A stretch of DNA of 64,000 nt from JANXQG01 sp963719885 (GCA_963719885.1 CAVRDP010000009.1:62001-126000); one strand, 5' to 3'; positions 39,604 to 48,735 are shown, numbered from the stretch's first letter. Notes: generated by a model not told the origin, from the letters alone. Program-made: numbers and translations.

Positions 39604-40175
39604 AGATCCACCGATGTTACCCTTAAGGCCAACGAATTGAACCATTCCCCGGGAGAGACAGCGAGAACTATTTTAGTCCAGTGTCTTGAATAAATTTGGA
39701 TAATTACGACATCCGTTTTCATCGTAGGGGTGTTTTTACCGCAATCTTTATCATTGGACCATGCATTCAAAGGGGGGATAGAGAACCTCACGTTTCTCAG
39801 CCGAAAACGATGATTCCTGAAAAATAATTTTCGCGGCATGGCGAAAACAGACCGACACGTTGTGGACCAGGAAAATCGCATACATTAGTTCGACAATCAC
39901 CTTTTCTCTGTCCAAACGAGGTATTGCGATCCTCGTCGCTCAGAAAAATGTCCGCGATATAAAATGAGCAACAAAACTGACAACATCAGCACGGCGTGAA
40001 CAAAAAATTCAACCGTCTTTATGCACAAAGAATGGCCGCTCCGCGGCAAGAAGAAAGCGGTAATAAATTTCCGCACTCCAAAAAGAGGGGTTCTAACATA
40101 TTTTGACTCCGTTTCCTACAATTACGGCAGGATGAACTGATTTCAAGGCGGTGATCGAGCGGCGGAGATATTTGC

Positions 40176-43100
40176 ATGGAACAACTGGGCCAGGGGATGG
40201 ATGCCGTCAAGACAGGGCAGGAACTCCTCGGATATCTCAATTTTTCGTCCGGCGCGTCTGATCCCCGGTTCTTACGAAACGTCAATCGCCTGTTCGAGGT
40301 GATCGATGCCTCTCCGGAGCGGGTTGAGCCGACCTGGAAGGCGATGCATCGCTTTCTCGCCAAAACCCTGCAAGACCTGCACGGCCAGGGCGAGGCCTTC
40401 CGCCAAATCGACCAAGCGGAGGCCGTGCTGCGGCTGATCTTCGAAAAGGCCCTGCCCGGCTATCGCCGGTTCCACGCCGACCTGCTGTTCCACCAGTCGG
40501 AAGAGGGCCTGTTCCAGCCGTTGTTTGTCGGTCGGGTTTGCGAAGCCGTGTTGCAGCAGGGTGGGCCGTGGGACGAAACCGAGCGCATCGTCCGCGGCGT
40601 GATTACGCAACTGAACGATTACCTTGGCCACCGGCCCGTTGCCGTGCTCCGCACGCAACAAAAAATTCAGCCCTACGCGCATGAATGGGTACGGCCGATC
40701 CCGCTTTTCATCCGCGGGGCGGGCGTGGCCGTCGGTCGCTATCACGACCTGGTCTCGCGTGCCCTGGCGATCCTGGAAGGCGTCGATCCCTCGTTGCAAT
40801 TTGATGCGATGTTCGATGTCGCGATGTTGGAAGAACTGGCCTTCGATCCCCGTGCCTACGACTTCGACCACCCGGTGAACAAGCGGCCGAACTACCTCTT
40901 CGGCCAATGGGATCTGGGCAAGTTGGACAACGCCGGCCGCTGCCGCCGCTTCGTGCTGCAACAGGTGTCGCTGGACGCCATGCTGGAACGGATCGAGCAT
41001 CGCGGCACGCTACCTTATGAAGAAATGCTCTTCGAAGCGGCTGCCGTGCTGGCCGGCACGGTCCTGATGGGCTCGCGGATCAGCGGCAACCGGCCGGAAG
41101 CCCATGACTCGAGTGTGACCTTGTCATCGCTGGTGCAGCAGATCGCCGTCTACCGCGATGCCTTCTACGACCGCTTGCTCGCGCAGATGGAGGGACGCCA
41201 TGCCGAGCGGTTGCGGGCCGAATCCGTGACGCTGCGGCAACCGTTCGGCGGCGTGCGGCAACATTTCAATCAACACCTGGCCCGCCGCCGCGCCGAGCAG
41301 TTGCAGCACGTCCACCTGGCCGAGCTCTTCGCCCGGATGGGCTATACCGAAGCGGCCCAGCGCCAGGCGCGGGTCGTGCCGGTGGCCTCGGCCCGACTGA
41401 AATGCGACATTCACTGCCGGCTGACGACGGCCCATTTGGCCATCGAGGAGGTCCATAGCGCGGCGGGACGGGGCGGGGCACTCGGGGCACCTGGTACTCC
41501 AGGTCACAGGTCGCGGGTTGCGGGCACCATGTACTCATGGGCGGCGGGTCGGCGGCCCGCGGACGATGACCCCGCTCCGCGCCTGGAACATGCCGCACAG
41601 TTGCTGGAAGAAACGACCGCGCTGCTCCATCGTGCGATCGAATGCGGGGCCCTGGTCGATCCCTGGAACATCCTCGGTTTCGGCGGGCAGTACAGCCTTT
41701 TTCCCTCGCCGGAGAACAGCGTTTACGATCATCGCATCGACGAGTTGATCGGCGTCGTGGGCAGTATTTTCACCGTCGGCGTACAGATTCAGAAAGAGGC
41801 CGCCGCCATCGGCATCACGGCCCTGGAGAACCAGGTTTCACAGCAGTTGGACGTTTTGGCCGACTGGTGGGACAAGTTCGCCACGACCGAGGTTGGCTCG
41901 GTCGAGAGCTTCTCCGGCCGCGAGACCCGCGAGTCGGCCGATCACGTCGCGGCGGCCCTGCGGGCCTGGCACGAGGCGCCCACGGCCTCGGGTGATCTGA
42001 CCTTCTGGCGCGAGCGGGCCGAGCAGTTCCGGTCGGCCAAGGCCTACGCCTTGGTGGTCGATGCCTTGCTGGAGCAGCGCAGCCCCGTGGCCTCGATGGC
42101 CCTCTTGGTCCAGTGGCTCAGTCAGGCCGACCAGATTCCACTGGCCGAAGAGGACTATTCGTTCCACAGTCTGGCGCTGGATTGGATGCAGGATCTGTGG
42201 GACGACAGTGACTACGCGGAGACGGACGACACGGAAGCCGGCGACCGCCAGACCCCGCCGCAACGCTGGAGCATGGCCCGCAAGTTCCTCGATTACCTGG
42301 AGGCCAATGCCGAGGAGTATTGGGAAGTTCCCCGCTTCGACCTGGCGCGTGAAGAATCGGCCGGCGGCGAGGAGGAGGACGAGGAGGTCGACGATATTTA
42401 TGGCGCCGCCTACGAAGGCGTGACATTCCGCGGCAGCAGCGAAGACGATGTCGAAGGCGAAATGCTCGAAGGCGGTAACACCGGCGGCGAGCCCACCGAC
42501 TTCGAGCTCGTCGAGGAGGCCGAACGGATCGTCGGGCGGCTGACCTTTCTGGCCACGCTGGCCCAGCTCTGGAAACTGGCGGCGGTGGCGTCCTTCGGCA
42601 ACGACCTGCCGGCCGAGCAGCGCGAACCGGTGCTGGCCAGTTGGCTCGATCAGGCCTTGAAGAACAGGCAGCAGATTCTCGACTTGCTCAATGCCGTCTA
42701 TCGTTACCGCATTCCGCCGCCGCGCGGCACGCAAGAGGCCTTGGTGGAATACGAACGCCGCCGCAGCGTCAAGGAGATGCTATTGGAACAGATCATCGCC
42801 ACCTGCGTGGAGACGGGCGACGCCGTGCGACTGATCTGCGTGGTCATGGACCGCCGCAGCCCGACCGCGGCCCAGGAGGCCTGGGAAGAGCCGGCCGAAG
42901 CGGCGCTCAAGGCCGTGTTGCGCGGCGATCCGCAGGGCGTGCGAAAAGTCTGGCGGCAGTTGATCTCGACCTTCAGCAAGCAGACCTTGCTGTATGTGGC
43001 CCTGGCCCGCAGCGGTCATCCGCAGCGGATCGTCGCCTCGCGGGGCTTGCAGGCCGTGCTCCGCCGTTTGCTGGCCTATCTGCCGCGGCTGGGCCTCTTG

Positions 43101-44312
43101 CAGGAAACCCTGCAACTGATCTCCACGATCCAGGAGATGGAGACCAATCACCCCGTCGGTCCGGGGGCGATCACCGAGTTCGACCAGATGTTCAAGATCG
43201 GCTGCCGGGCGATCGTCCGCAGCCTGGTTGCCGCCAGCGAAGGATGGTCGGAGCCGGGTGAAGCCTCGTCGGACGAAAGCTCGGCGGGCGACGACGGCGA
43301 ATTGATCGCCTTCCTCGAGCAGGCCACCGAAGCCCTGCTTCGCGCCTGGCTGGTCCACAGCCGCGGCGTGCGTCTTTCGGTCCTCGAGGCCGTCAATAAC
43401 CGCGGTCCATGGAGCGAGTTGAAACAGTTCGTCGAGCAATACGGCAGCGACCTGTTCACACAGCGTTTCATGAACCACGGCAATCTCCGCGGCATCCTGC
43501 ACCAGGGAGTCGACGCCTGGTTGAACGCGCTCGCCGAGGAGCCCGACGAAGAGGACCACTTCCGCTTGCTCGACGACCTCGGCAACCGCATTGGCCGCGA
43601 GGAGGCCGTTCGCTGGCTGACTATCGCCTTGGAAGCCGTCGTGGAAAACTACGCCGAATACGTCGACTACAACAGCACCACCACGCAATCCGACCGCGGC
43701 GACATGCTGTACACGTTGTTGGACTACCTGCGGTTGCGGGCGAGCTACGACCGCGTGGCCTGGAACCTTCAGCCGGTGGTCCTGGCCCACGAGGTCCTGG
43801 TTCGCAGCGGGCACGACGAGGCAGCCGACGTCTGGCGGTCGGCGGTGGGCGAGCGGACATCGAGCATTGCCGAAGACCATCTGAAAAAATTCGCGCGGCT
43901 GAACCGCAAGTATGGCATGCGGCTGCCGAGTATCGCCGACCGCTTGGGCGAACGCTTCGTACGGCCGCTGGTCGTCGACCGGCTCTGCGCCCTGATCGAA
44001 CCGGCGATGGACGAGATGCCCGGCAAACCGCAACCCGGAGTACCGGGTGCCCCGGCGGAGGCGCCGCAGGCCAACGAGCCGAGCGCCTTTGCCCGGTTGG
44101 AGGAGGGCATTCAGGAGTTCACCCGCGATATTTCCGGCGCCGGCTTTGACGTGCCCGCCTGGCTGGAAGCCTTGGAGCAGGAGGTCGATCGCGTGTTGTC
44201 CGACGGTCCGGAGGAAGAAGAGCTTCCCGACCCGCAGTTGCCGGTGGTGCAAGTCCGGCTCACGCGCGAGGAAGTGCGGCGGCAGGTGCAGGGACTGGGA
44301 GGGGCAAGTTAG
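40176..44312 (+). CDS. Very large cytosolic protein of unknown function (1378 aa)
   Basis: An uninterrupted frame of 4.1 kb with no signal peptide or membrane helix. The protein is helix-rich with an acidic central linker (EEEDEEVDDIYGAAYEG, about residues 730-745). Regions such as FLEQATEALLRAWLVHSRG and GILHQGVDAWLNALAEEP suggest alpha-solenoid structure. I recognise no catalytic motif. Three palindromes add in-frame peptides: family D (GAPGTPGH, about residue 440), family C (AGTMYSWAAG, about 450) and family D (PGVPGAP, about 1288). The TAG stop lies at the edge of a GGGAGCAGGGAG tract. Similar large planctomycete-only proteins exist; a function is not known to me. Confidence 0.7.
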   Translation: MEQLGQGMDAVKTGQELLGYLNFSSGASDPRFLRNVNRLFEVIDASPERVEPTWKAMHRFLAKTLQDLHGQGEAFRQIDQAEAVLRLIFEKALPGYRRFHADLLFHQSEEGLFQPLFVGRVCEAVLQQGGPWDETERIVRGVITQLNDYLGHRPVAVLRTQQKIQPYAHEWVRPIPLFIRGAGVAVGRYHDLVSRALAILEGVDPSLQFDAMFDVAMLEELAFDPRAYDFDHPVNKRPNYLFGQWDLGKLDNAGRCRRFVLQQVSLDAMLERIEHRGTLPYEEMLFEAAAVLAGTVLMGSRISGNRPEAHDSSVTLSSLVQQIAVYRDAFYDRLLAQMEGRHAERLRAESVTLRQPFGGVRQHFNQHLARRRAEQLQHVHLAELFARMGYTEAAQRQARVVPVASARLKCDIHCRLTTAHLAIEEVHSAAGRGGALGAPGTPGHRSRVAGTMYSWAAGRRPADDDPAPRLEHAAQLLEETTALLHRAIECGALVDPWNILGFGGQYSLFPSPENSVYDHRIDELIGVVGSIFTVGVQIQKEAAAIGITALENQVSQQLDVLADWWDKFATTEVGSVESFSGRETRESADHVAAALRAWHEAPTASGDLTFWRERAEQFRSAKAYALVVDALLEQRSPVASMALLVQWLSQADQIPLAEEDYSFHSLALDWMQDLWDDSDYAETDDTEAGDRQTPPQRWSMARKFLDYLEANAEEYWEVPRFDLAREESAGGEEEDEEVDDIYGAAYEGVTFRGSSEDDVEGEMLEGGNTGGEPTDFELVEEAERIVGRLTFLATLAQLWKLAAVASFGNDLPAEQREPVLASWLDQALKNRQQILDLLNAVYRYRIPPPRGTQEALVEYERRRSVKEMLLEQIIATCVETGDAVRLICVVMDRRSPTAAQEAWEEPAEAALKAVLRGDPQGVRKVWRQLISTFSKQTLLYVALARSGHPQRIVASRGLQAVLRRLLAYLPRLGLLQETLQLISTIQEMETNHPVGPGAITEFDQMFKIGCRAIVRSLVAASEGWSEPGEASSDESSAGDDGELIAFLEQATEALLRAWLVHSRGVRLSVLEAVNNRGPWSELKQFVEQYGSDLFTQRFMNHGNLRGILHQGVDAWLNALAEEPDEEDHFRLLDDLGNRIGREEAVRWLTIALEAVVENYAEYVDYNSTTTQSDRGDMLYTLLDYLRLRASYDRVAWNLQPVVLAHEVLVRSGHDEAADVWRSAVGERTSSIAEDHLKKFARLNRKYGMRLPSIADRLGERFVRPLVVDRLCALIEPAMDEMPGKPQPGVPGAPAEAPQANEPSAFARLEEGIQEFTRDISGAGFDVPAWLEALEQEVDRVLSDGPEEEELPDPQLPVVQVRLTREEVRRQVQGLGGAS
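41484..41505 (+). repeat. Family D palindrome inside the 1378-aa gene
   Basis: GGGGCACCTGGTACTCCAGG, in frame (GAPGTPG). Confidence 0.75.
41522..41541 (+). repeat. Family C arm inside the 1378-aa gene
   Basis: GGGCACCATGTACTCATGGG, in frame (GTMYSW), 17 bases after a family D palindrome. Confidence 0.75.
44033..44053 (-). repeat. Family D palindrome inside the 1378-aa gene, 3' region
   Basis: ACCCGGAGTACCGGGTGCCC, in frame as PGVPGAP. Confidence 0.7.
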
Positions 44313-44425
44313 GGAGCAGGGAGCGAGGAGTAGGGAGCAGGGAGGGTGGCATGCCTCCGACGATGGGTAGACGTGGGGTTTTCGAGTTGGAAGCTGTAGG
44401 GATAACCAATTATTGGAAGTGTGCA

Positions 44426-44767
44426 ATGAGCAAAACGATTTTCAAACGGATCATCGACCGGGAGATCCCGGCCAAGATTGTTTACGAGGACGACCGCTGC
44501 CTGGCCTTCGAGGACGTCAACCCCCAGGCGCCGGTTCACATCCTGGTCATCCCCAAGAAGGAGATTCCTTCGCTCACCGATCTGGGCGAAGGCGATGCCG
44601 CCTTGGCCGGACATCTGCTGGTAGTCGTCCGCAAGCTGGCCGCCGAGCGAAATCTGGCGGACGGGTATCGGGTCGTCGCCAACTGCGGTCCCAACGCCGG
44701 CCAGACCGTGGCGCATCTGCATTTCCATCTGCTGGGCGGACGAAGCTTCGCCTGGCCCCCGGGGTGA
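44426..44767 (+). CDS. HIT-family nucleotide-binding protein
   Basis: 113 aa from ATG 44426 (MSKTIFKRIIDREIPAKIVY). Features: DDRCLAFEDVNPQAPVHILVIPKKEI and the histidine triad HLHFHLL near residue 100, the active site for nucleoside phosphoramidate or dinucleotide hydrolysis in HinT-type proteins. Full length for the HINT branch. Cytosolic. The physiological substrate is usually unclear in bacteria. ThpR follows about 85 bases downstream on the same strand. Confidence 0.9.
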   Translation: MSKTIFKRIIDREIPAKIVYEDDRCLAFEDVNPQAPVHILVIPKKEIPSLTDLGEGDAALAGHLLVVVRKLAAERNLADGYRVVANCGPNAGQTVAHLHFHLLGGRSFAWPPG

Positions 44768-44852
44768 TGAAGCTCCCAGGGATTCAAGACTGACGAAGAG
44801 CCAAGATCGCACATGATGGTTATGTTACCCTGAAGTTCCCGAGCGTGCCACC

Positions 44853-45449
44853 ATGAAAAACACGGTTCGCACTTTTATCGCCGTCGAAACCAGCGATGCC
44901 GTCCGGCAGCGGGCGGCGGAGTTGATCGGGATCTTCGCGGCAACGGGGGCCAAGGTCTCTTGGGTCCAGCCGCAGAACATGCACTTGACGCTGAAATTCC
45001 TCGACGAAGTGCCGCTGAATTCGATCCCCCAGGTCAGCGCCGCCGTCGAGAAGGCGGCCGCAACCGTGGCGGCGTTCGAGTTGGAAATCTGCCGGGCCGG
45101 CGCGTTTCCCAGCGCCACCCGCCCGCGGACGTTGTGGCTGGGCACGGGCCAAGGCAGCGAACCGTTGGGAAAGCTCCATGCGGCCCTGGAGAGCGCACTG
45201 AAGCCGCTGGGCTTTCCCAAGGAGCATCGCCGCTTCGCCGGACACCTGACCATCGGCCGGGTCCGCGGCCCAGGCCCGGGACTGAGCGAACTCGGCCCGT
45301 TGATCCAACAACACGCCGACTTCTCCGCCGGGCAGTTTCCCGTCGCCGAACTGGTCGTCTTTTCCAGTCAATTAACTCCCCAAGGCCCGATCTATGATGT
45401 ACTGAGCAAGTCGGCCCTGCGTGAAACGGAATTCATTCCGTTTGAGTGA
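44853..45449 (+). CDS. thpR: RNA 2',3'-cyclic phosphodiesterase (LigT/ThpR family)
   Basis: 198 aa. Two HxT motifs form the 2H phosphoesterase site: MHLTLKFLDEV and GHLTIGRVRG. The enzyme opens 2',3'-cyclic phosphates and can act on tRNA halves. The last eight residues (TEFIPFE) and the TGA stop fall in a family I palindrome (45427-45479), so the natural C-terminus may have been changed. It converges with rpsU. Confidence 0.9.
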   Translation: MKNTVRTFIAVETSDAVRQRAAELIGIFAATGAKVSWVQPQNMHLTLKFLDEVPLNSIPQVSAAVEKAAATVAAFELEICRAGAFPSATRPRTLWLGTGQGSEPLGKLHAALESALKPLGFPKEHRRFAGHLTIGRVRGPGPGLSELGPLIQQHADFSAGQFPVAELVVFSSQLTPQGPIYDVLSKSALRETEFIPFE

Positions 45450-45479
45450 AAAAAGACAAAGCAACGGAACGAATTCCGT
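45427..45479. repeat. Family I palindrome forming the ThpR C-terminus
   Basis: Arms ACGGAATTCATTCCGTTT and AACGGAACGAATTCCGTG with a 17-base spacer. A second copy is at 63123-63182. Confidence 0.85.
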
Positions 45480-45535
45480 GCTCCGAAGATGAACGGGCCG
45501 ATCCGCGTGACAGGCGAGATCTTGGTCCCAAATTA

Positions 45536-45742
45536 CTACAGATGGCCGGTCGTGACAGCTCTTGCCTGGGCCTTCGTGCGGCGAATCGCACGATTCTTGG
45601 CCTGACGCTTCACGGCCGATGGCTTTTCATAGCGCTCCCGGCGCCGCAACTCCCGCTTTAATCCAGAACGATCCAGAATTTTCCGCAACCGCCGCACCGC
45701 TTCCTGAGCGGATTCCCGCTCACGCAACACAATTTTGACCAC
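45536..45742 (-). CDS. rpsU: 30S ribosomal protein S21
   Basis: Basic 68-aa protein (VLRERESAQEAVRRLRKILD, GLKRELRRRERYEKPS, KRQAKNRAIRRTKA). GTG 45742 is preferred over upstream codons because AGGAGA lies about five bases before it and S21 proteins begin at this residue (MVKIVLRE). It binds the small subunit near the 3' end of 16S rRNA and helps initiation. Confidence 0.92.
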   Translation of the reverse strand: MVKIVLRERESAQEAVRRLRKILDRSGLKRELRRRERYEKPSAVKRQAKNRAIRRTKAQARAVTTGHL

Positions 45743-45746
45743 AACT

Positions 45747-45753
45747 TCTCCTA
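45747..45753 (-). promoter_or_regulatory. Ribosome-binding site deciding the rpsU start
   Basis: AGGAGAA followed by GTTGTGGTC; the second codon GTG is the S21 start. Confidence 0.65.
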
Positions 45754-46011
45754 TATCAGTTTCGAAAAAAGAAACAACCGACGCCGGCAACAACGAGTCG
45801 CCTCCACCAAGCATACTTTCACTATACCGCCCCGCGTGGATATGTCGAGGGCCTCAAACAGTATTCTTCGGAAAATAGAGCCCTGCGACATTTGCCTGAT
45901 TTGTCACTTGACCCCTTGATTGGTGGGATCCCGGGGCGATTTCGTGACCTTTGCAGGCTCTTAAATTGTACTTGACCATTCCCTTGGGGTACATTGCAAA
46001 GATTTGTTGTA

Positions 46012-46039
46012 TTGACATGTCGATAGGTTGCGATATAAT
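46012..46039 (+). promoter_or_regulatory. Sigma-70-type promoter of the sulfur operon
   Basis: Consensus TTGACA (46012-46017), a 16-base spacer, and consensus TATAAT (46034-46039). The predicted RNA start is at about 46046, one or two bases from ATG 46048, so the first gene may be translated without a leader. CGATA-type half-sites in the spacer could bind the ArsR protein. Confidence 0.8.
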
Positions 46040-46047
46040 TGAATGAT

Positions 46048-46374
46048 ATGACTACCAAGTTCAGCACCGAAAAACTTGCCACGCTGACGCCGTTGGACGC
46101 CTTGGAGCAGGCGGCGGAGTGCTTGAAGACGCTGGCCCATCCCCACCGGCTGCGGATGGTTCAGATGCTGCTTCGCGACCGCTACACGGTGGGCGAGTTG
46201 GCCGAGGCCTGCAGCATACCCAGTCATAGCGCCTCCGAGCATTTGCGGCTCATGCAGCGGTGCGGCTTCTTGACCAACGAGAAAGAGGGCCGTAAGGCCT
46301 ATTACCGGATCGTCGAAATGCATTTGGCCAACATCCTCGCTTGCATCGAATCGCGTTTCGGTCAACACGAATAA
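46048..46374 (+). CDS. ArsR/SmtB-family repressor, YgaV/BigR-like persulfide sensor
   Basis: 108 aa winged helix (LKTLAHPHRLRMVQMLL, ELAEACSIPSHSASEHLRLMQRCGFL, EGRKAYYRIV). Cysteines at 25, 55, 72 and 99 are available; pairs of cysteines sense persulfide in BigR/SqrR/YgaV proteins. Followed by a YgaP-like rhodanese and a CoA-disulfide reductase, as in ygaVP operons, so it probably represses them until sulfane sulfur accumulates. That assignment is inference from neighbours and cysteines. ATG 46048 is at the predicted transcript start. Confidence 0.8.
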   Translation: MTTKFSTEKLATLTPLDALEQAAECLKTLAHPHRLRMVQMLLRDRYTVGELAEACSIPSHSASEHLRLMQRCGFLTNEKEGRKAYYRIVEMHLANILACIESRFGQHE

Positions 46375-46393
46375 CCAATGAAGGAGAAAAACG

Positions 46394-46936
46394 ATGAGCG
46401 TTGCTACCATTTCACCGGCCAGGCTGGCGGAGCTTGCGCGGGAAGGCCGGAAGATCGAACTGATCGACGTTCGCACGCCGGTCGAATTCCGTGAAGTCCA
46501 CCTTGAGATCGCCCGCAATGTTCCCCTGGATCAACTCGATCCCGAAGTCCTGATGCAAGCCCGCAAGGGATCCGCAACGGAACCGCTGTACGTGATTTGC
46601 AAAATGGGCGGGCGGGGCCAGCAGGCTTGCGAGCGGTTCATCAAGGCCGGCTTCACCGCTGTCGTCAACGTTGAGGGCGGCACCACGGCCTGCATCGAGG
46701 CGGGATTGCCGGTCGTTCGCGGCAAGAAGGCCATGTCGCTGGAGCGGCAGGTCCGCATCGCCGCCGGATCGCTCGTGTTATTGGGATTCGGTGGATGGTA
46801 TGCCGGCTATCCCGCCTTTCTCGCGCTGTCGGCTTTCGTCGGCGCCGGCCTGGTGTTTGCCGGAATCACCGACACCTGCGGGATGGGCATGCTCCTGGCC
46901 CGCATGCCGTGGAACCAATGCGGCAGCGGCAAATAA
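46394..46936 (+). CDS. YgaP-like membrane rhodanese (sulfurtransferase + DUF2892)
   Basis: 180 aa. The rhodanese domain (IELIDVRTPVEFREVH) has active cysteine C69 in the loop CKMGGRG. The C-terminal half has two membrane helices of the DUF2892 type (SLERQVRIAAGSLVLLG and FAGITDTCGMGMLLARMPWNQ). It moves sulfane sulfur at the membrane. AAGGAG lies before ATG 46394, 20 bases after the repressor gene. A family B repeat starts just after the stop. Confidence 0.9.
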   Translation: MSVATISPARLAELAREGRKIELIDVRTPVEFREVHLEIARNVPLDQLDPEVLMQARKGSATEPLYVICKMGGRGQQACERFIKAGFTAVVNVEGGTTACIEAGLPVVRGKKAMSLERQVRIAAGSLVLLGFGGWYAGYPAFLALSAFVGAGLVFAGITDTCGMGMLLARMPWNQCGSGK

Positions 46937-46937
46937 A

Positions 46938-47050
46938 GTAGCAGGCACAGTCCGTGTGCCGTCCGCGCGAGACCAACGGGTCCGGAAATCGATCGCGGAT
47001 ACCTGCGGCCTTCGCCACAGGGCGGACGGCAAACGGAGCGTGCCCGCTAC
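46938..47050. repeat. Family B palindromic repeat between operon genes
   Basis: Arms GTAGCAGGCACAGTCCGTGT and GCGTGCCCGCTAC, spaced by about 45 bases; one base after the rhodanese TAA. Confidence 0.85.
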
Positions 47051-47085
47051 TTTTCCACCCCATATTTTGCCCTGGAGTCCTGTTC

Positions 47086-48735
47086 ATGAAACTTGTGATT
47101 GTCGGTGGTGTGGCTGGCGGGGCCTCGGCGGCGGCGCGGGCCCGCCGCCTGTCGGAAGACGCGGAAATCGTGCTCTTCGAGCGCGGAGCGGAAGTCTCGT
47201 TTGCCAATTGTGGGCTGCCTTATTATGTCGGCGGGTCGATCGCCCAGCGGGAGAAGCTGCTGGTTACCACGGCCGAGCGTCTGCACGCCCGGTTCAATCT
47301 TGACGTCCGCACGCGCTCGTCGGTCGAGGCCATCGACCGCGCGGCGAAGAAGGTCCGGGTCCGCGACCTGGCTTCCGGGCGGGAGTATGAAGAGAGCTAT
47401 GACAAGTTGATTCTCGCCCCGGGGGCCATGCCGGTAAGGCCGCCGATTCCGGGCATCGACCTGCCGGGAATTTTCGCCTTGCGGAACCTGCACGACGTCG
47501 ACCAGATCAAGGCCCGGATCGACCAGGGCGTCAAGCAGGCGGTGGTGGTGGGCGCGGGCTTCATCGGACTGGAACTTGTCGAGAATCTCGTGCGACGGGG
47601 CATTTCCACCACGGTCGTTGAATTGCAGGACCAGGTCTTGCCGCCGCTGGACAAGGAAATGACTACACCGATCGTCGAGACGCTCGTCGCCAACGGCGTG
47701 ACCGTGCTGCTTTGCCACTCGGCTGCGGGTTTTGAGCAAACCTCCGACGGGCTGGTCGTGCGGCTGGCATCGGGCGAGCAATTGCCGGCCCAACTGGTAA
47801 TCCTGGGCGTGGGGGTCCGTCCGGAAAACAAGCTGGCGGTTGACGCCGGACTGGCGGTCGGGCCGCGAGGAGGGATCCGTGTCGACGACCACCTGCGGAC
47901 GAGCGACCCCGACATCTATGCGGTGGGCGACGCGATCGAGGTTGCCGATTTTGTCTCCGGCGAGCCCACGCAGATTCCGCTGGCCGGTCCGGCGAACCGG
48001 CAAGGCCGTATCGCCGCCGACAATGTCTTCGGCCGCTCCACCGCTTATCGAGGCACGCAGGGAACGGCGATCGTCGGTGTCTTCGAACGGACCGCAGCCA
48101 TGACCGGCGCATCGGAAAAAGCGCTGCGGCGGGCCAAGCGGCCTTACCACAAGATCTACATTCATCCGGCTCATCATGCCGGATATTATCCCGGCGCGGA
48201 GGCGATGGTGCTGAAGTTGCTCTTCCATCCGGAGACGGGCCGAATCCTCGGCGCCCAGGCCGTGGGCGGCTCGGGCGTCGATAAGCGGATCGACGTCCTG
48301 GCCGTGGCGATCCAGGCGGGCATGAGCGTCTTCGATCTGGAGGAGATGGAACTGGCCTACGCGCCGCAATACGGTTCGGCCAAGGACCCGATCAACATGG
48401 CCGGCTTCGTCGCCGCGGGCATGCTGCGCGGAGACCATCCTCAAATCGACCTGGAAACGGTTCTCGCCGCGCCGCAGGAAGAGCGGCCGGTGCTGGTCAA
48501 CGTCCGCACGCCGCAGGAGTTTTCCCAGGGTCATATTTCCGGCGCCATCAACATTCCCGTCGATAAGTTACGCTCGCGGCTGGGAGAATTGCCACGCCAG
48601 GGCCAGATCGTCGTCTATTGCCAGGTGGGCCAGCGAGGCTATTTGGCAACCCGCATCTTGAACCAGGCCGGATTCTCGGCGGCGAACATCGGCGGTGGGT
48701 ATAAGACGTATAAGCTATGGCAGCCAAGCGCATAG
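47086..48735 (+). CDS. CoA-disulfide reductase with C-terminal rhodanese domain
   Basis: 549 aa from ATG 47086. FAD-binding GGVAGGASAAARARRL, active cysteine C42 in VSFANCGLPYYVGG, NAD-binding VVVGAGFIGLELVENL, and DPDIYAVGDAIEV. The C-terminal rhodanese has VNVRTPQEFSQGHISGAINIPV and its cysteine in VYCQVGQRGY. Such fusions reduce CoA persulfides or polysulfides with NAD(P)H and belong with the repressor and rhodanese upstream in sulfane-sulfur removal. Full length for the family. Confidence 0.9.
   Translation: MKLVIVGGVAGGASAAARARRLSEDAEIVLFERGAEVSFANCGLPYYVGGSIAQREKLLVTTAERLHARFNLDVRTRSSVEAIDRAAKKVRVRDLASGREYEESYDKLILAPGAMPVRPPIPGIDLPGIFALRNLHDVDQIKARIDQGVKQAVVVGAGFIGLELVENLVRRGISTTVVELQDQVLPPLDKEMTTPIVETLVANGVTVLLCHSAAGFEQTSDGLVVRLASGEQLPAQLVILGVGVRPENKLAVDAGLAVGPRGGIRVDDHLRTSDPDIYAVGDAIEVADFVSGEPTQIPLAGPANRQGRIAADNVFGRSTAYRGTQGTAIVGVFERTAAMTGASEKALRRAKRPYHKIYIHPAHHAGYYPGAEAMVLKLLFHPETGRILGAQAVGGSGVDKRIDVLAVAIQAGMSVFDLEEMELAYAPQYGSAKDPINMAGFVAAGMLRGDHPQIDLETVLAAPQEERPVLVNVRTPQEFSQGHISGAINIPVDKLRSRLGELPRQGQIVVYCQVGQRGYLATRILNQAGFSAANIGGGYKTYKLWQPSA

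Larger units (their letters stand above)
38580..40175. other. Gene-free region, about 1.6 kb, rich in short repeats
   Basis: No convincing gene was seen. The left part is purine-rich on the plus strand (GGGAGCAGGGAG and GAGAAAGGGAGA runs at about 39045-39110) and holds palindromes at 38790, 39344 and 39541. From about 39660 to 40170 the DNA is clearly more AT-rich than the genes and probably holds the promoter of the large gene at 40176; I could not pick a certain -35/-10 pair. Confidence 0.6.

Noticed and set aside
42780..44426. 548-aa open frame opposite the 1378-aa gene
   Set aside because: Composition of an antisense shadow; the plus-strand frame is longer and has a start with a GGAG site.
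45743..46011. Possible small RNA or riboswitch upstream of the sulfur operon
   Set aside because: No stable conserved fold could be drawn, and the promoter starts the transcript at the gene itself.
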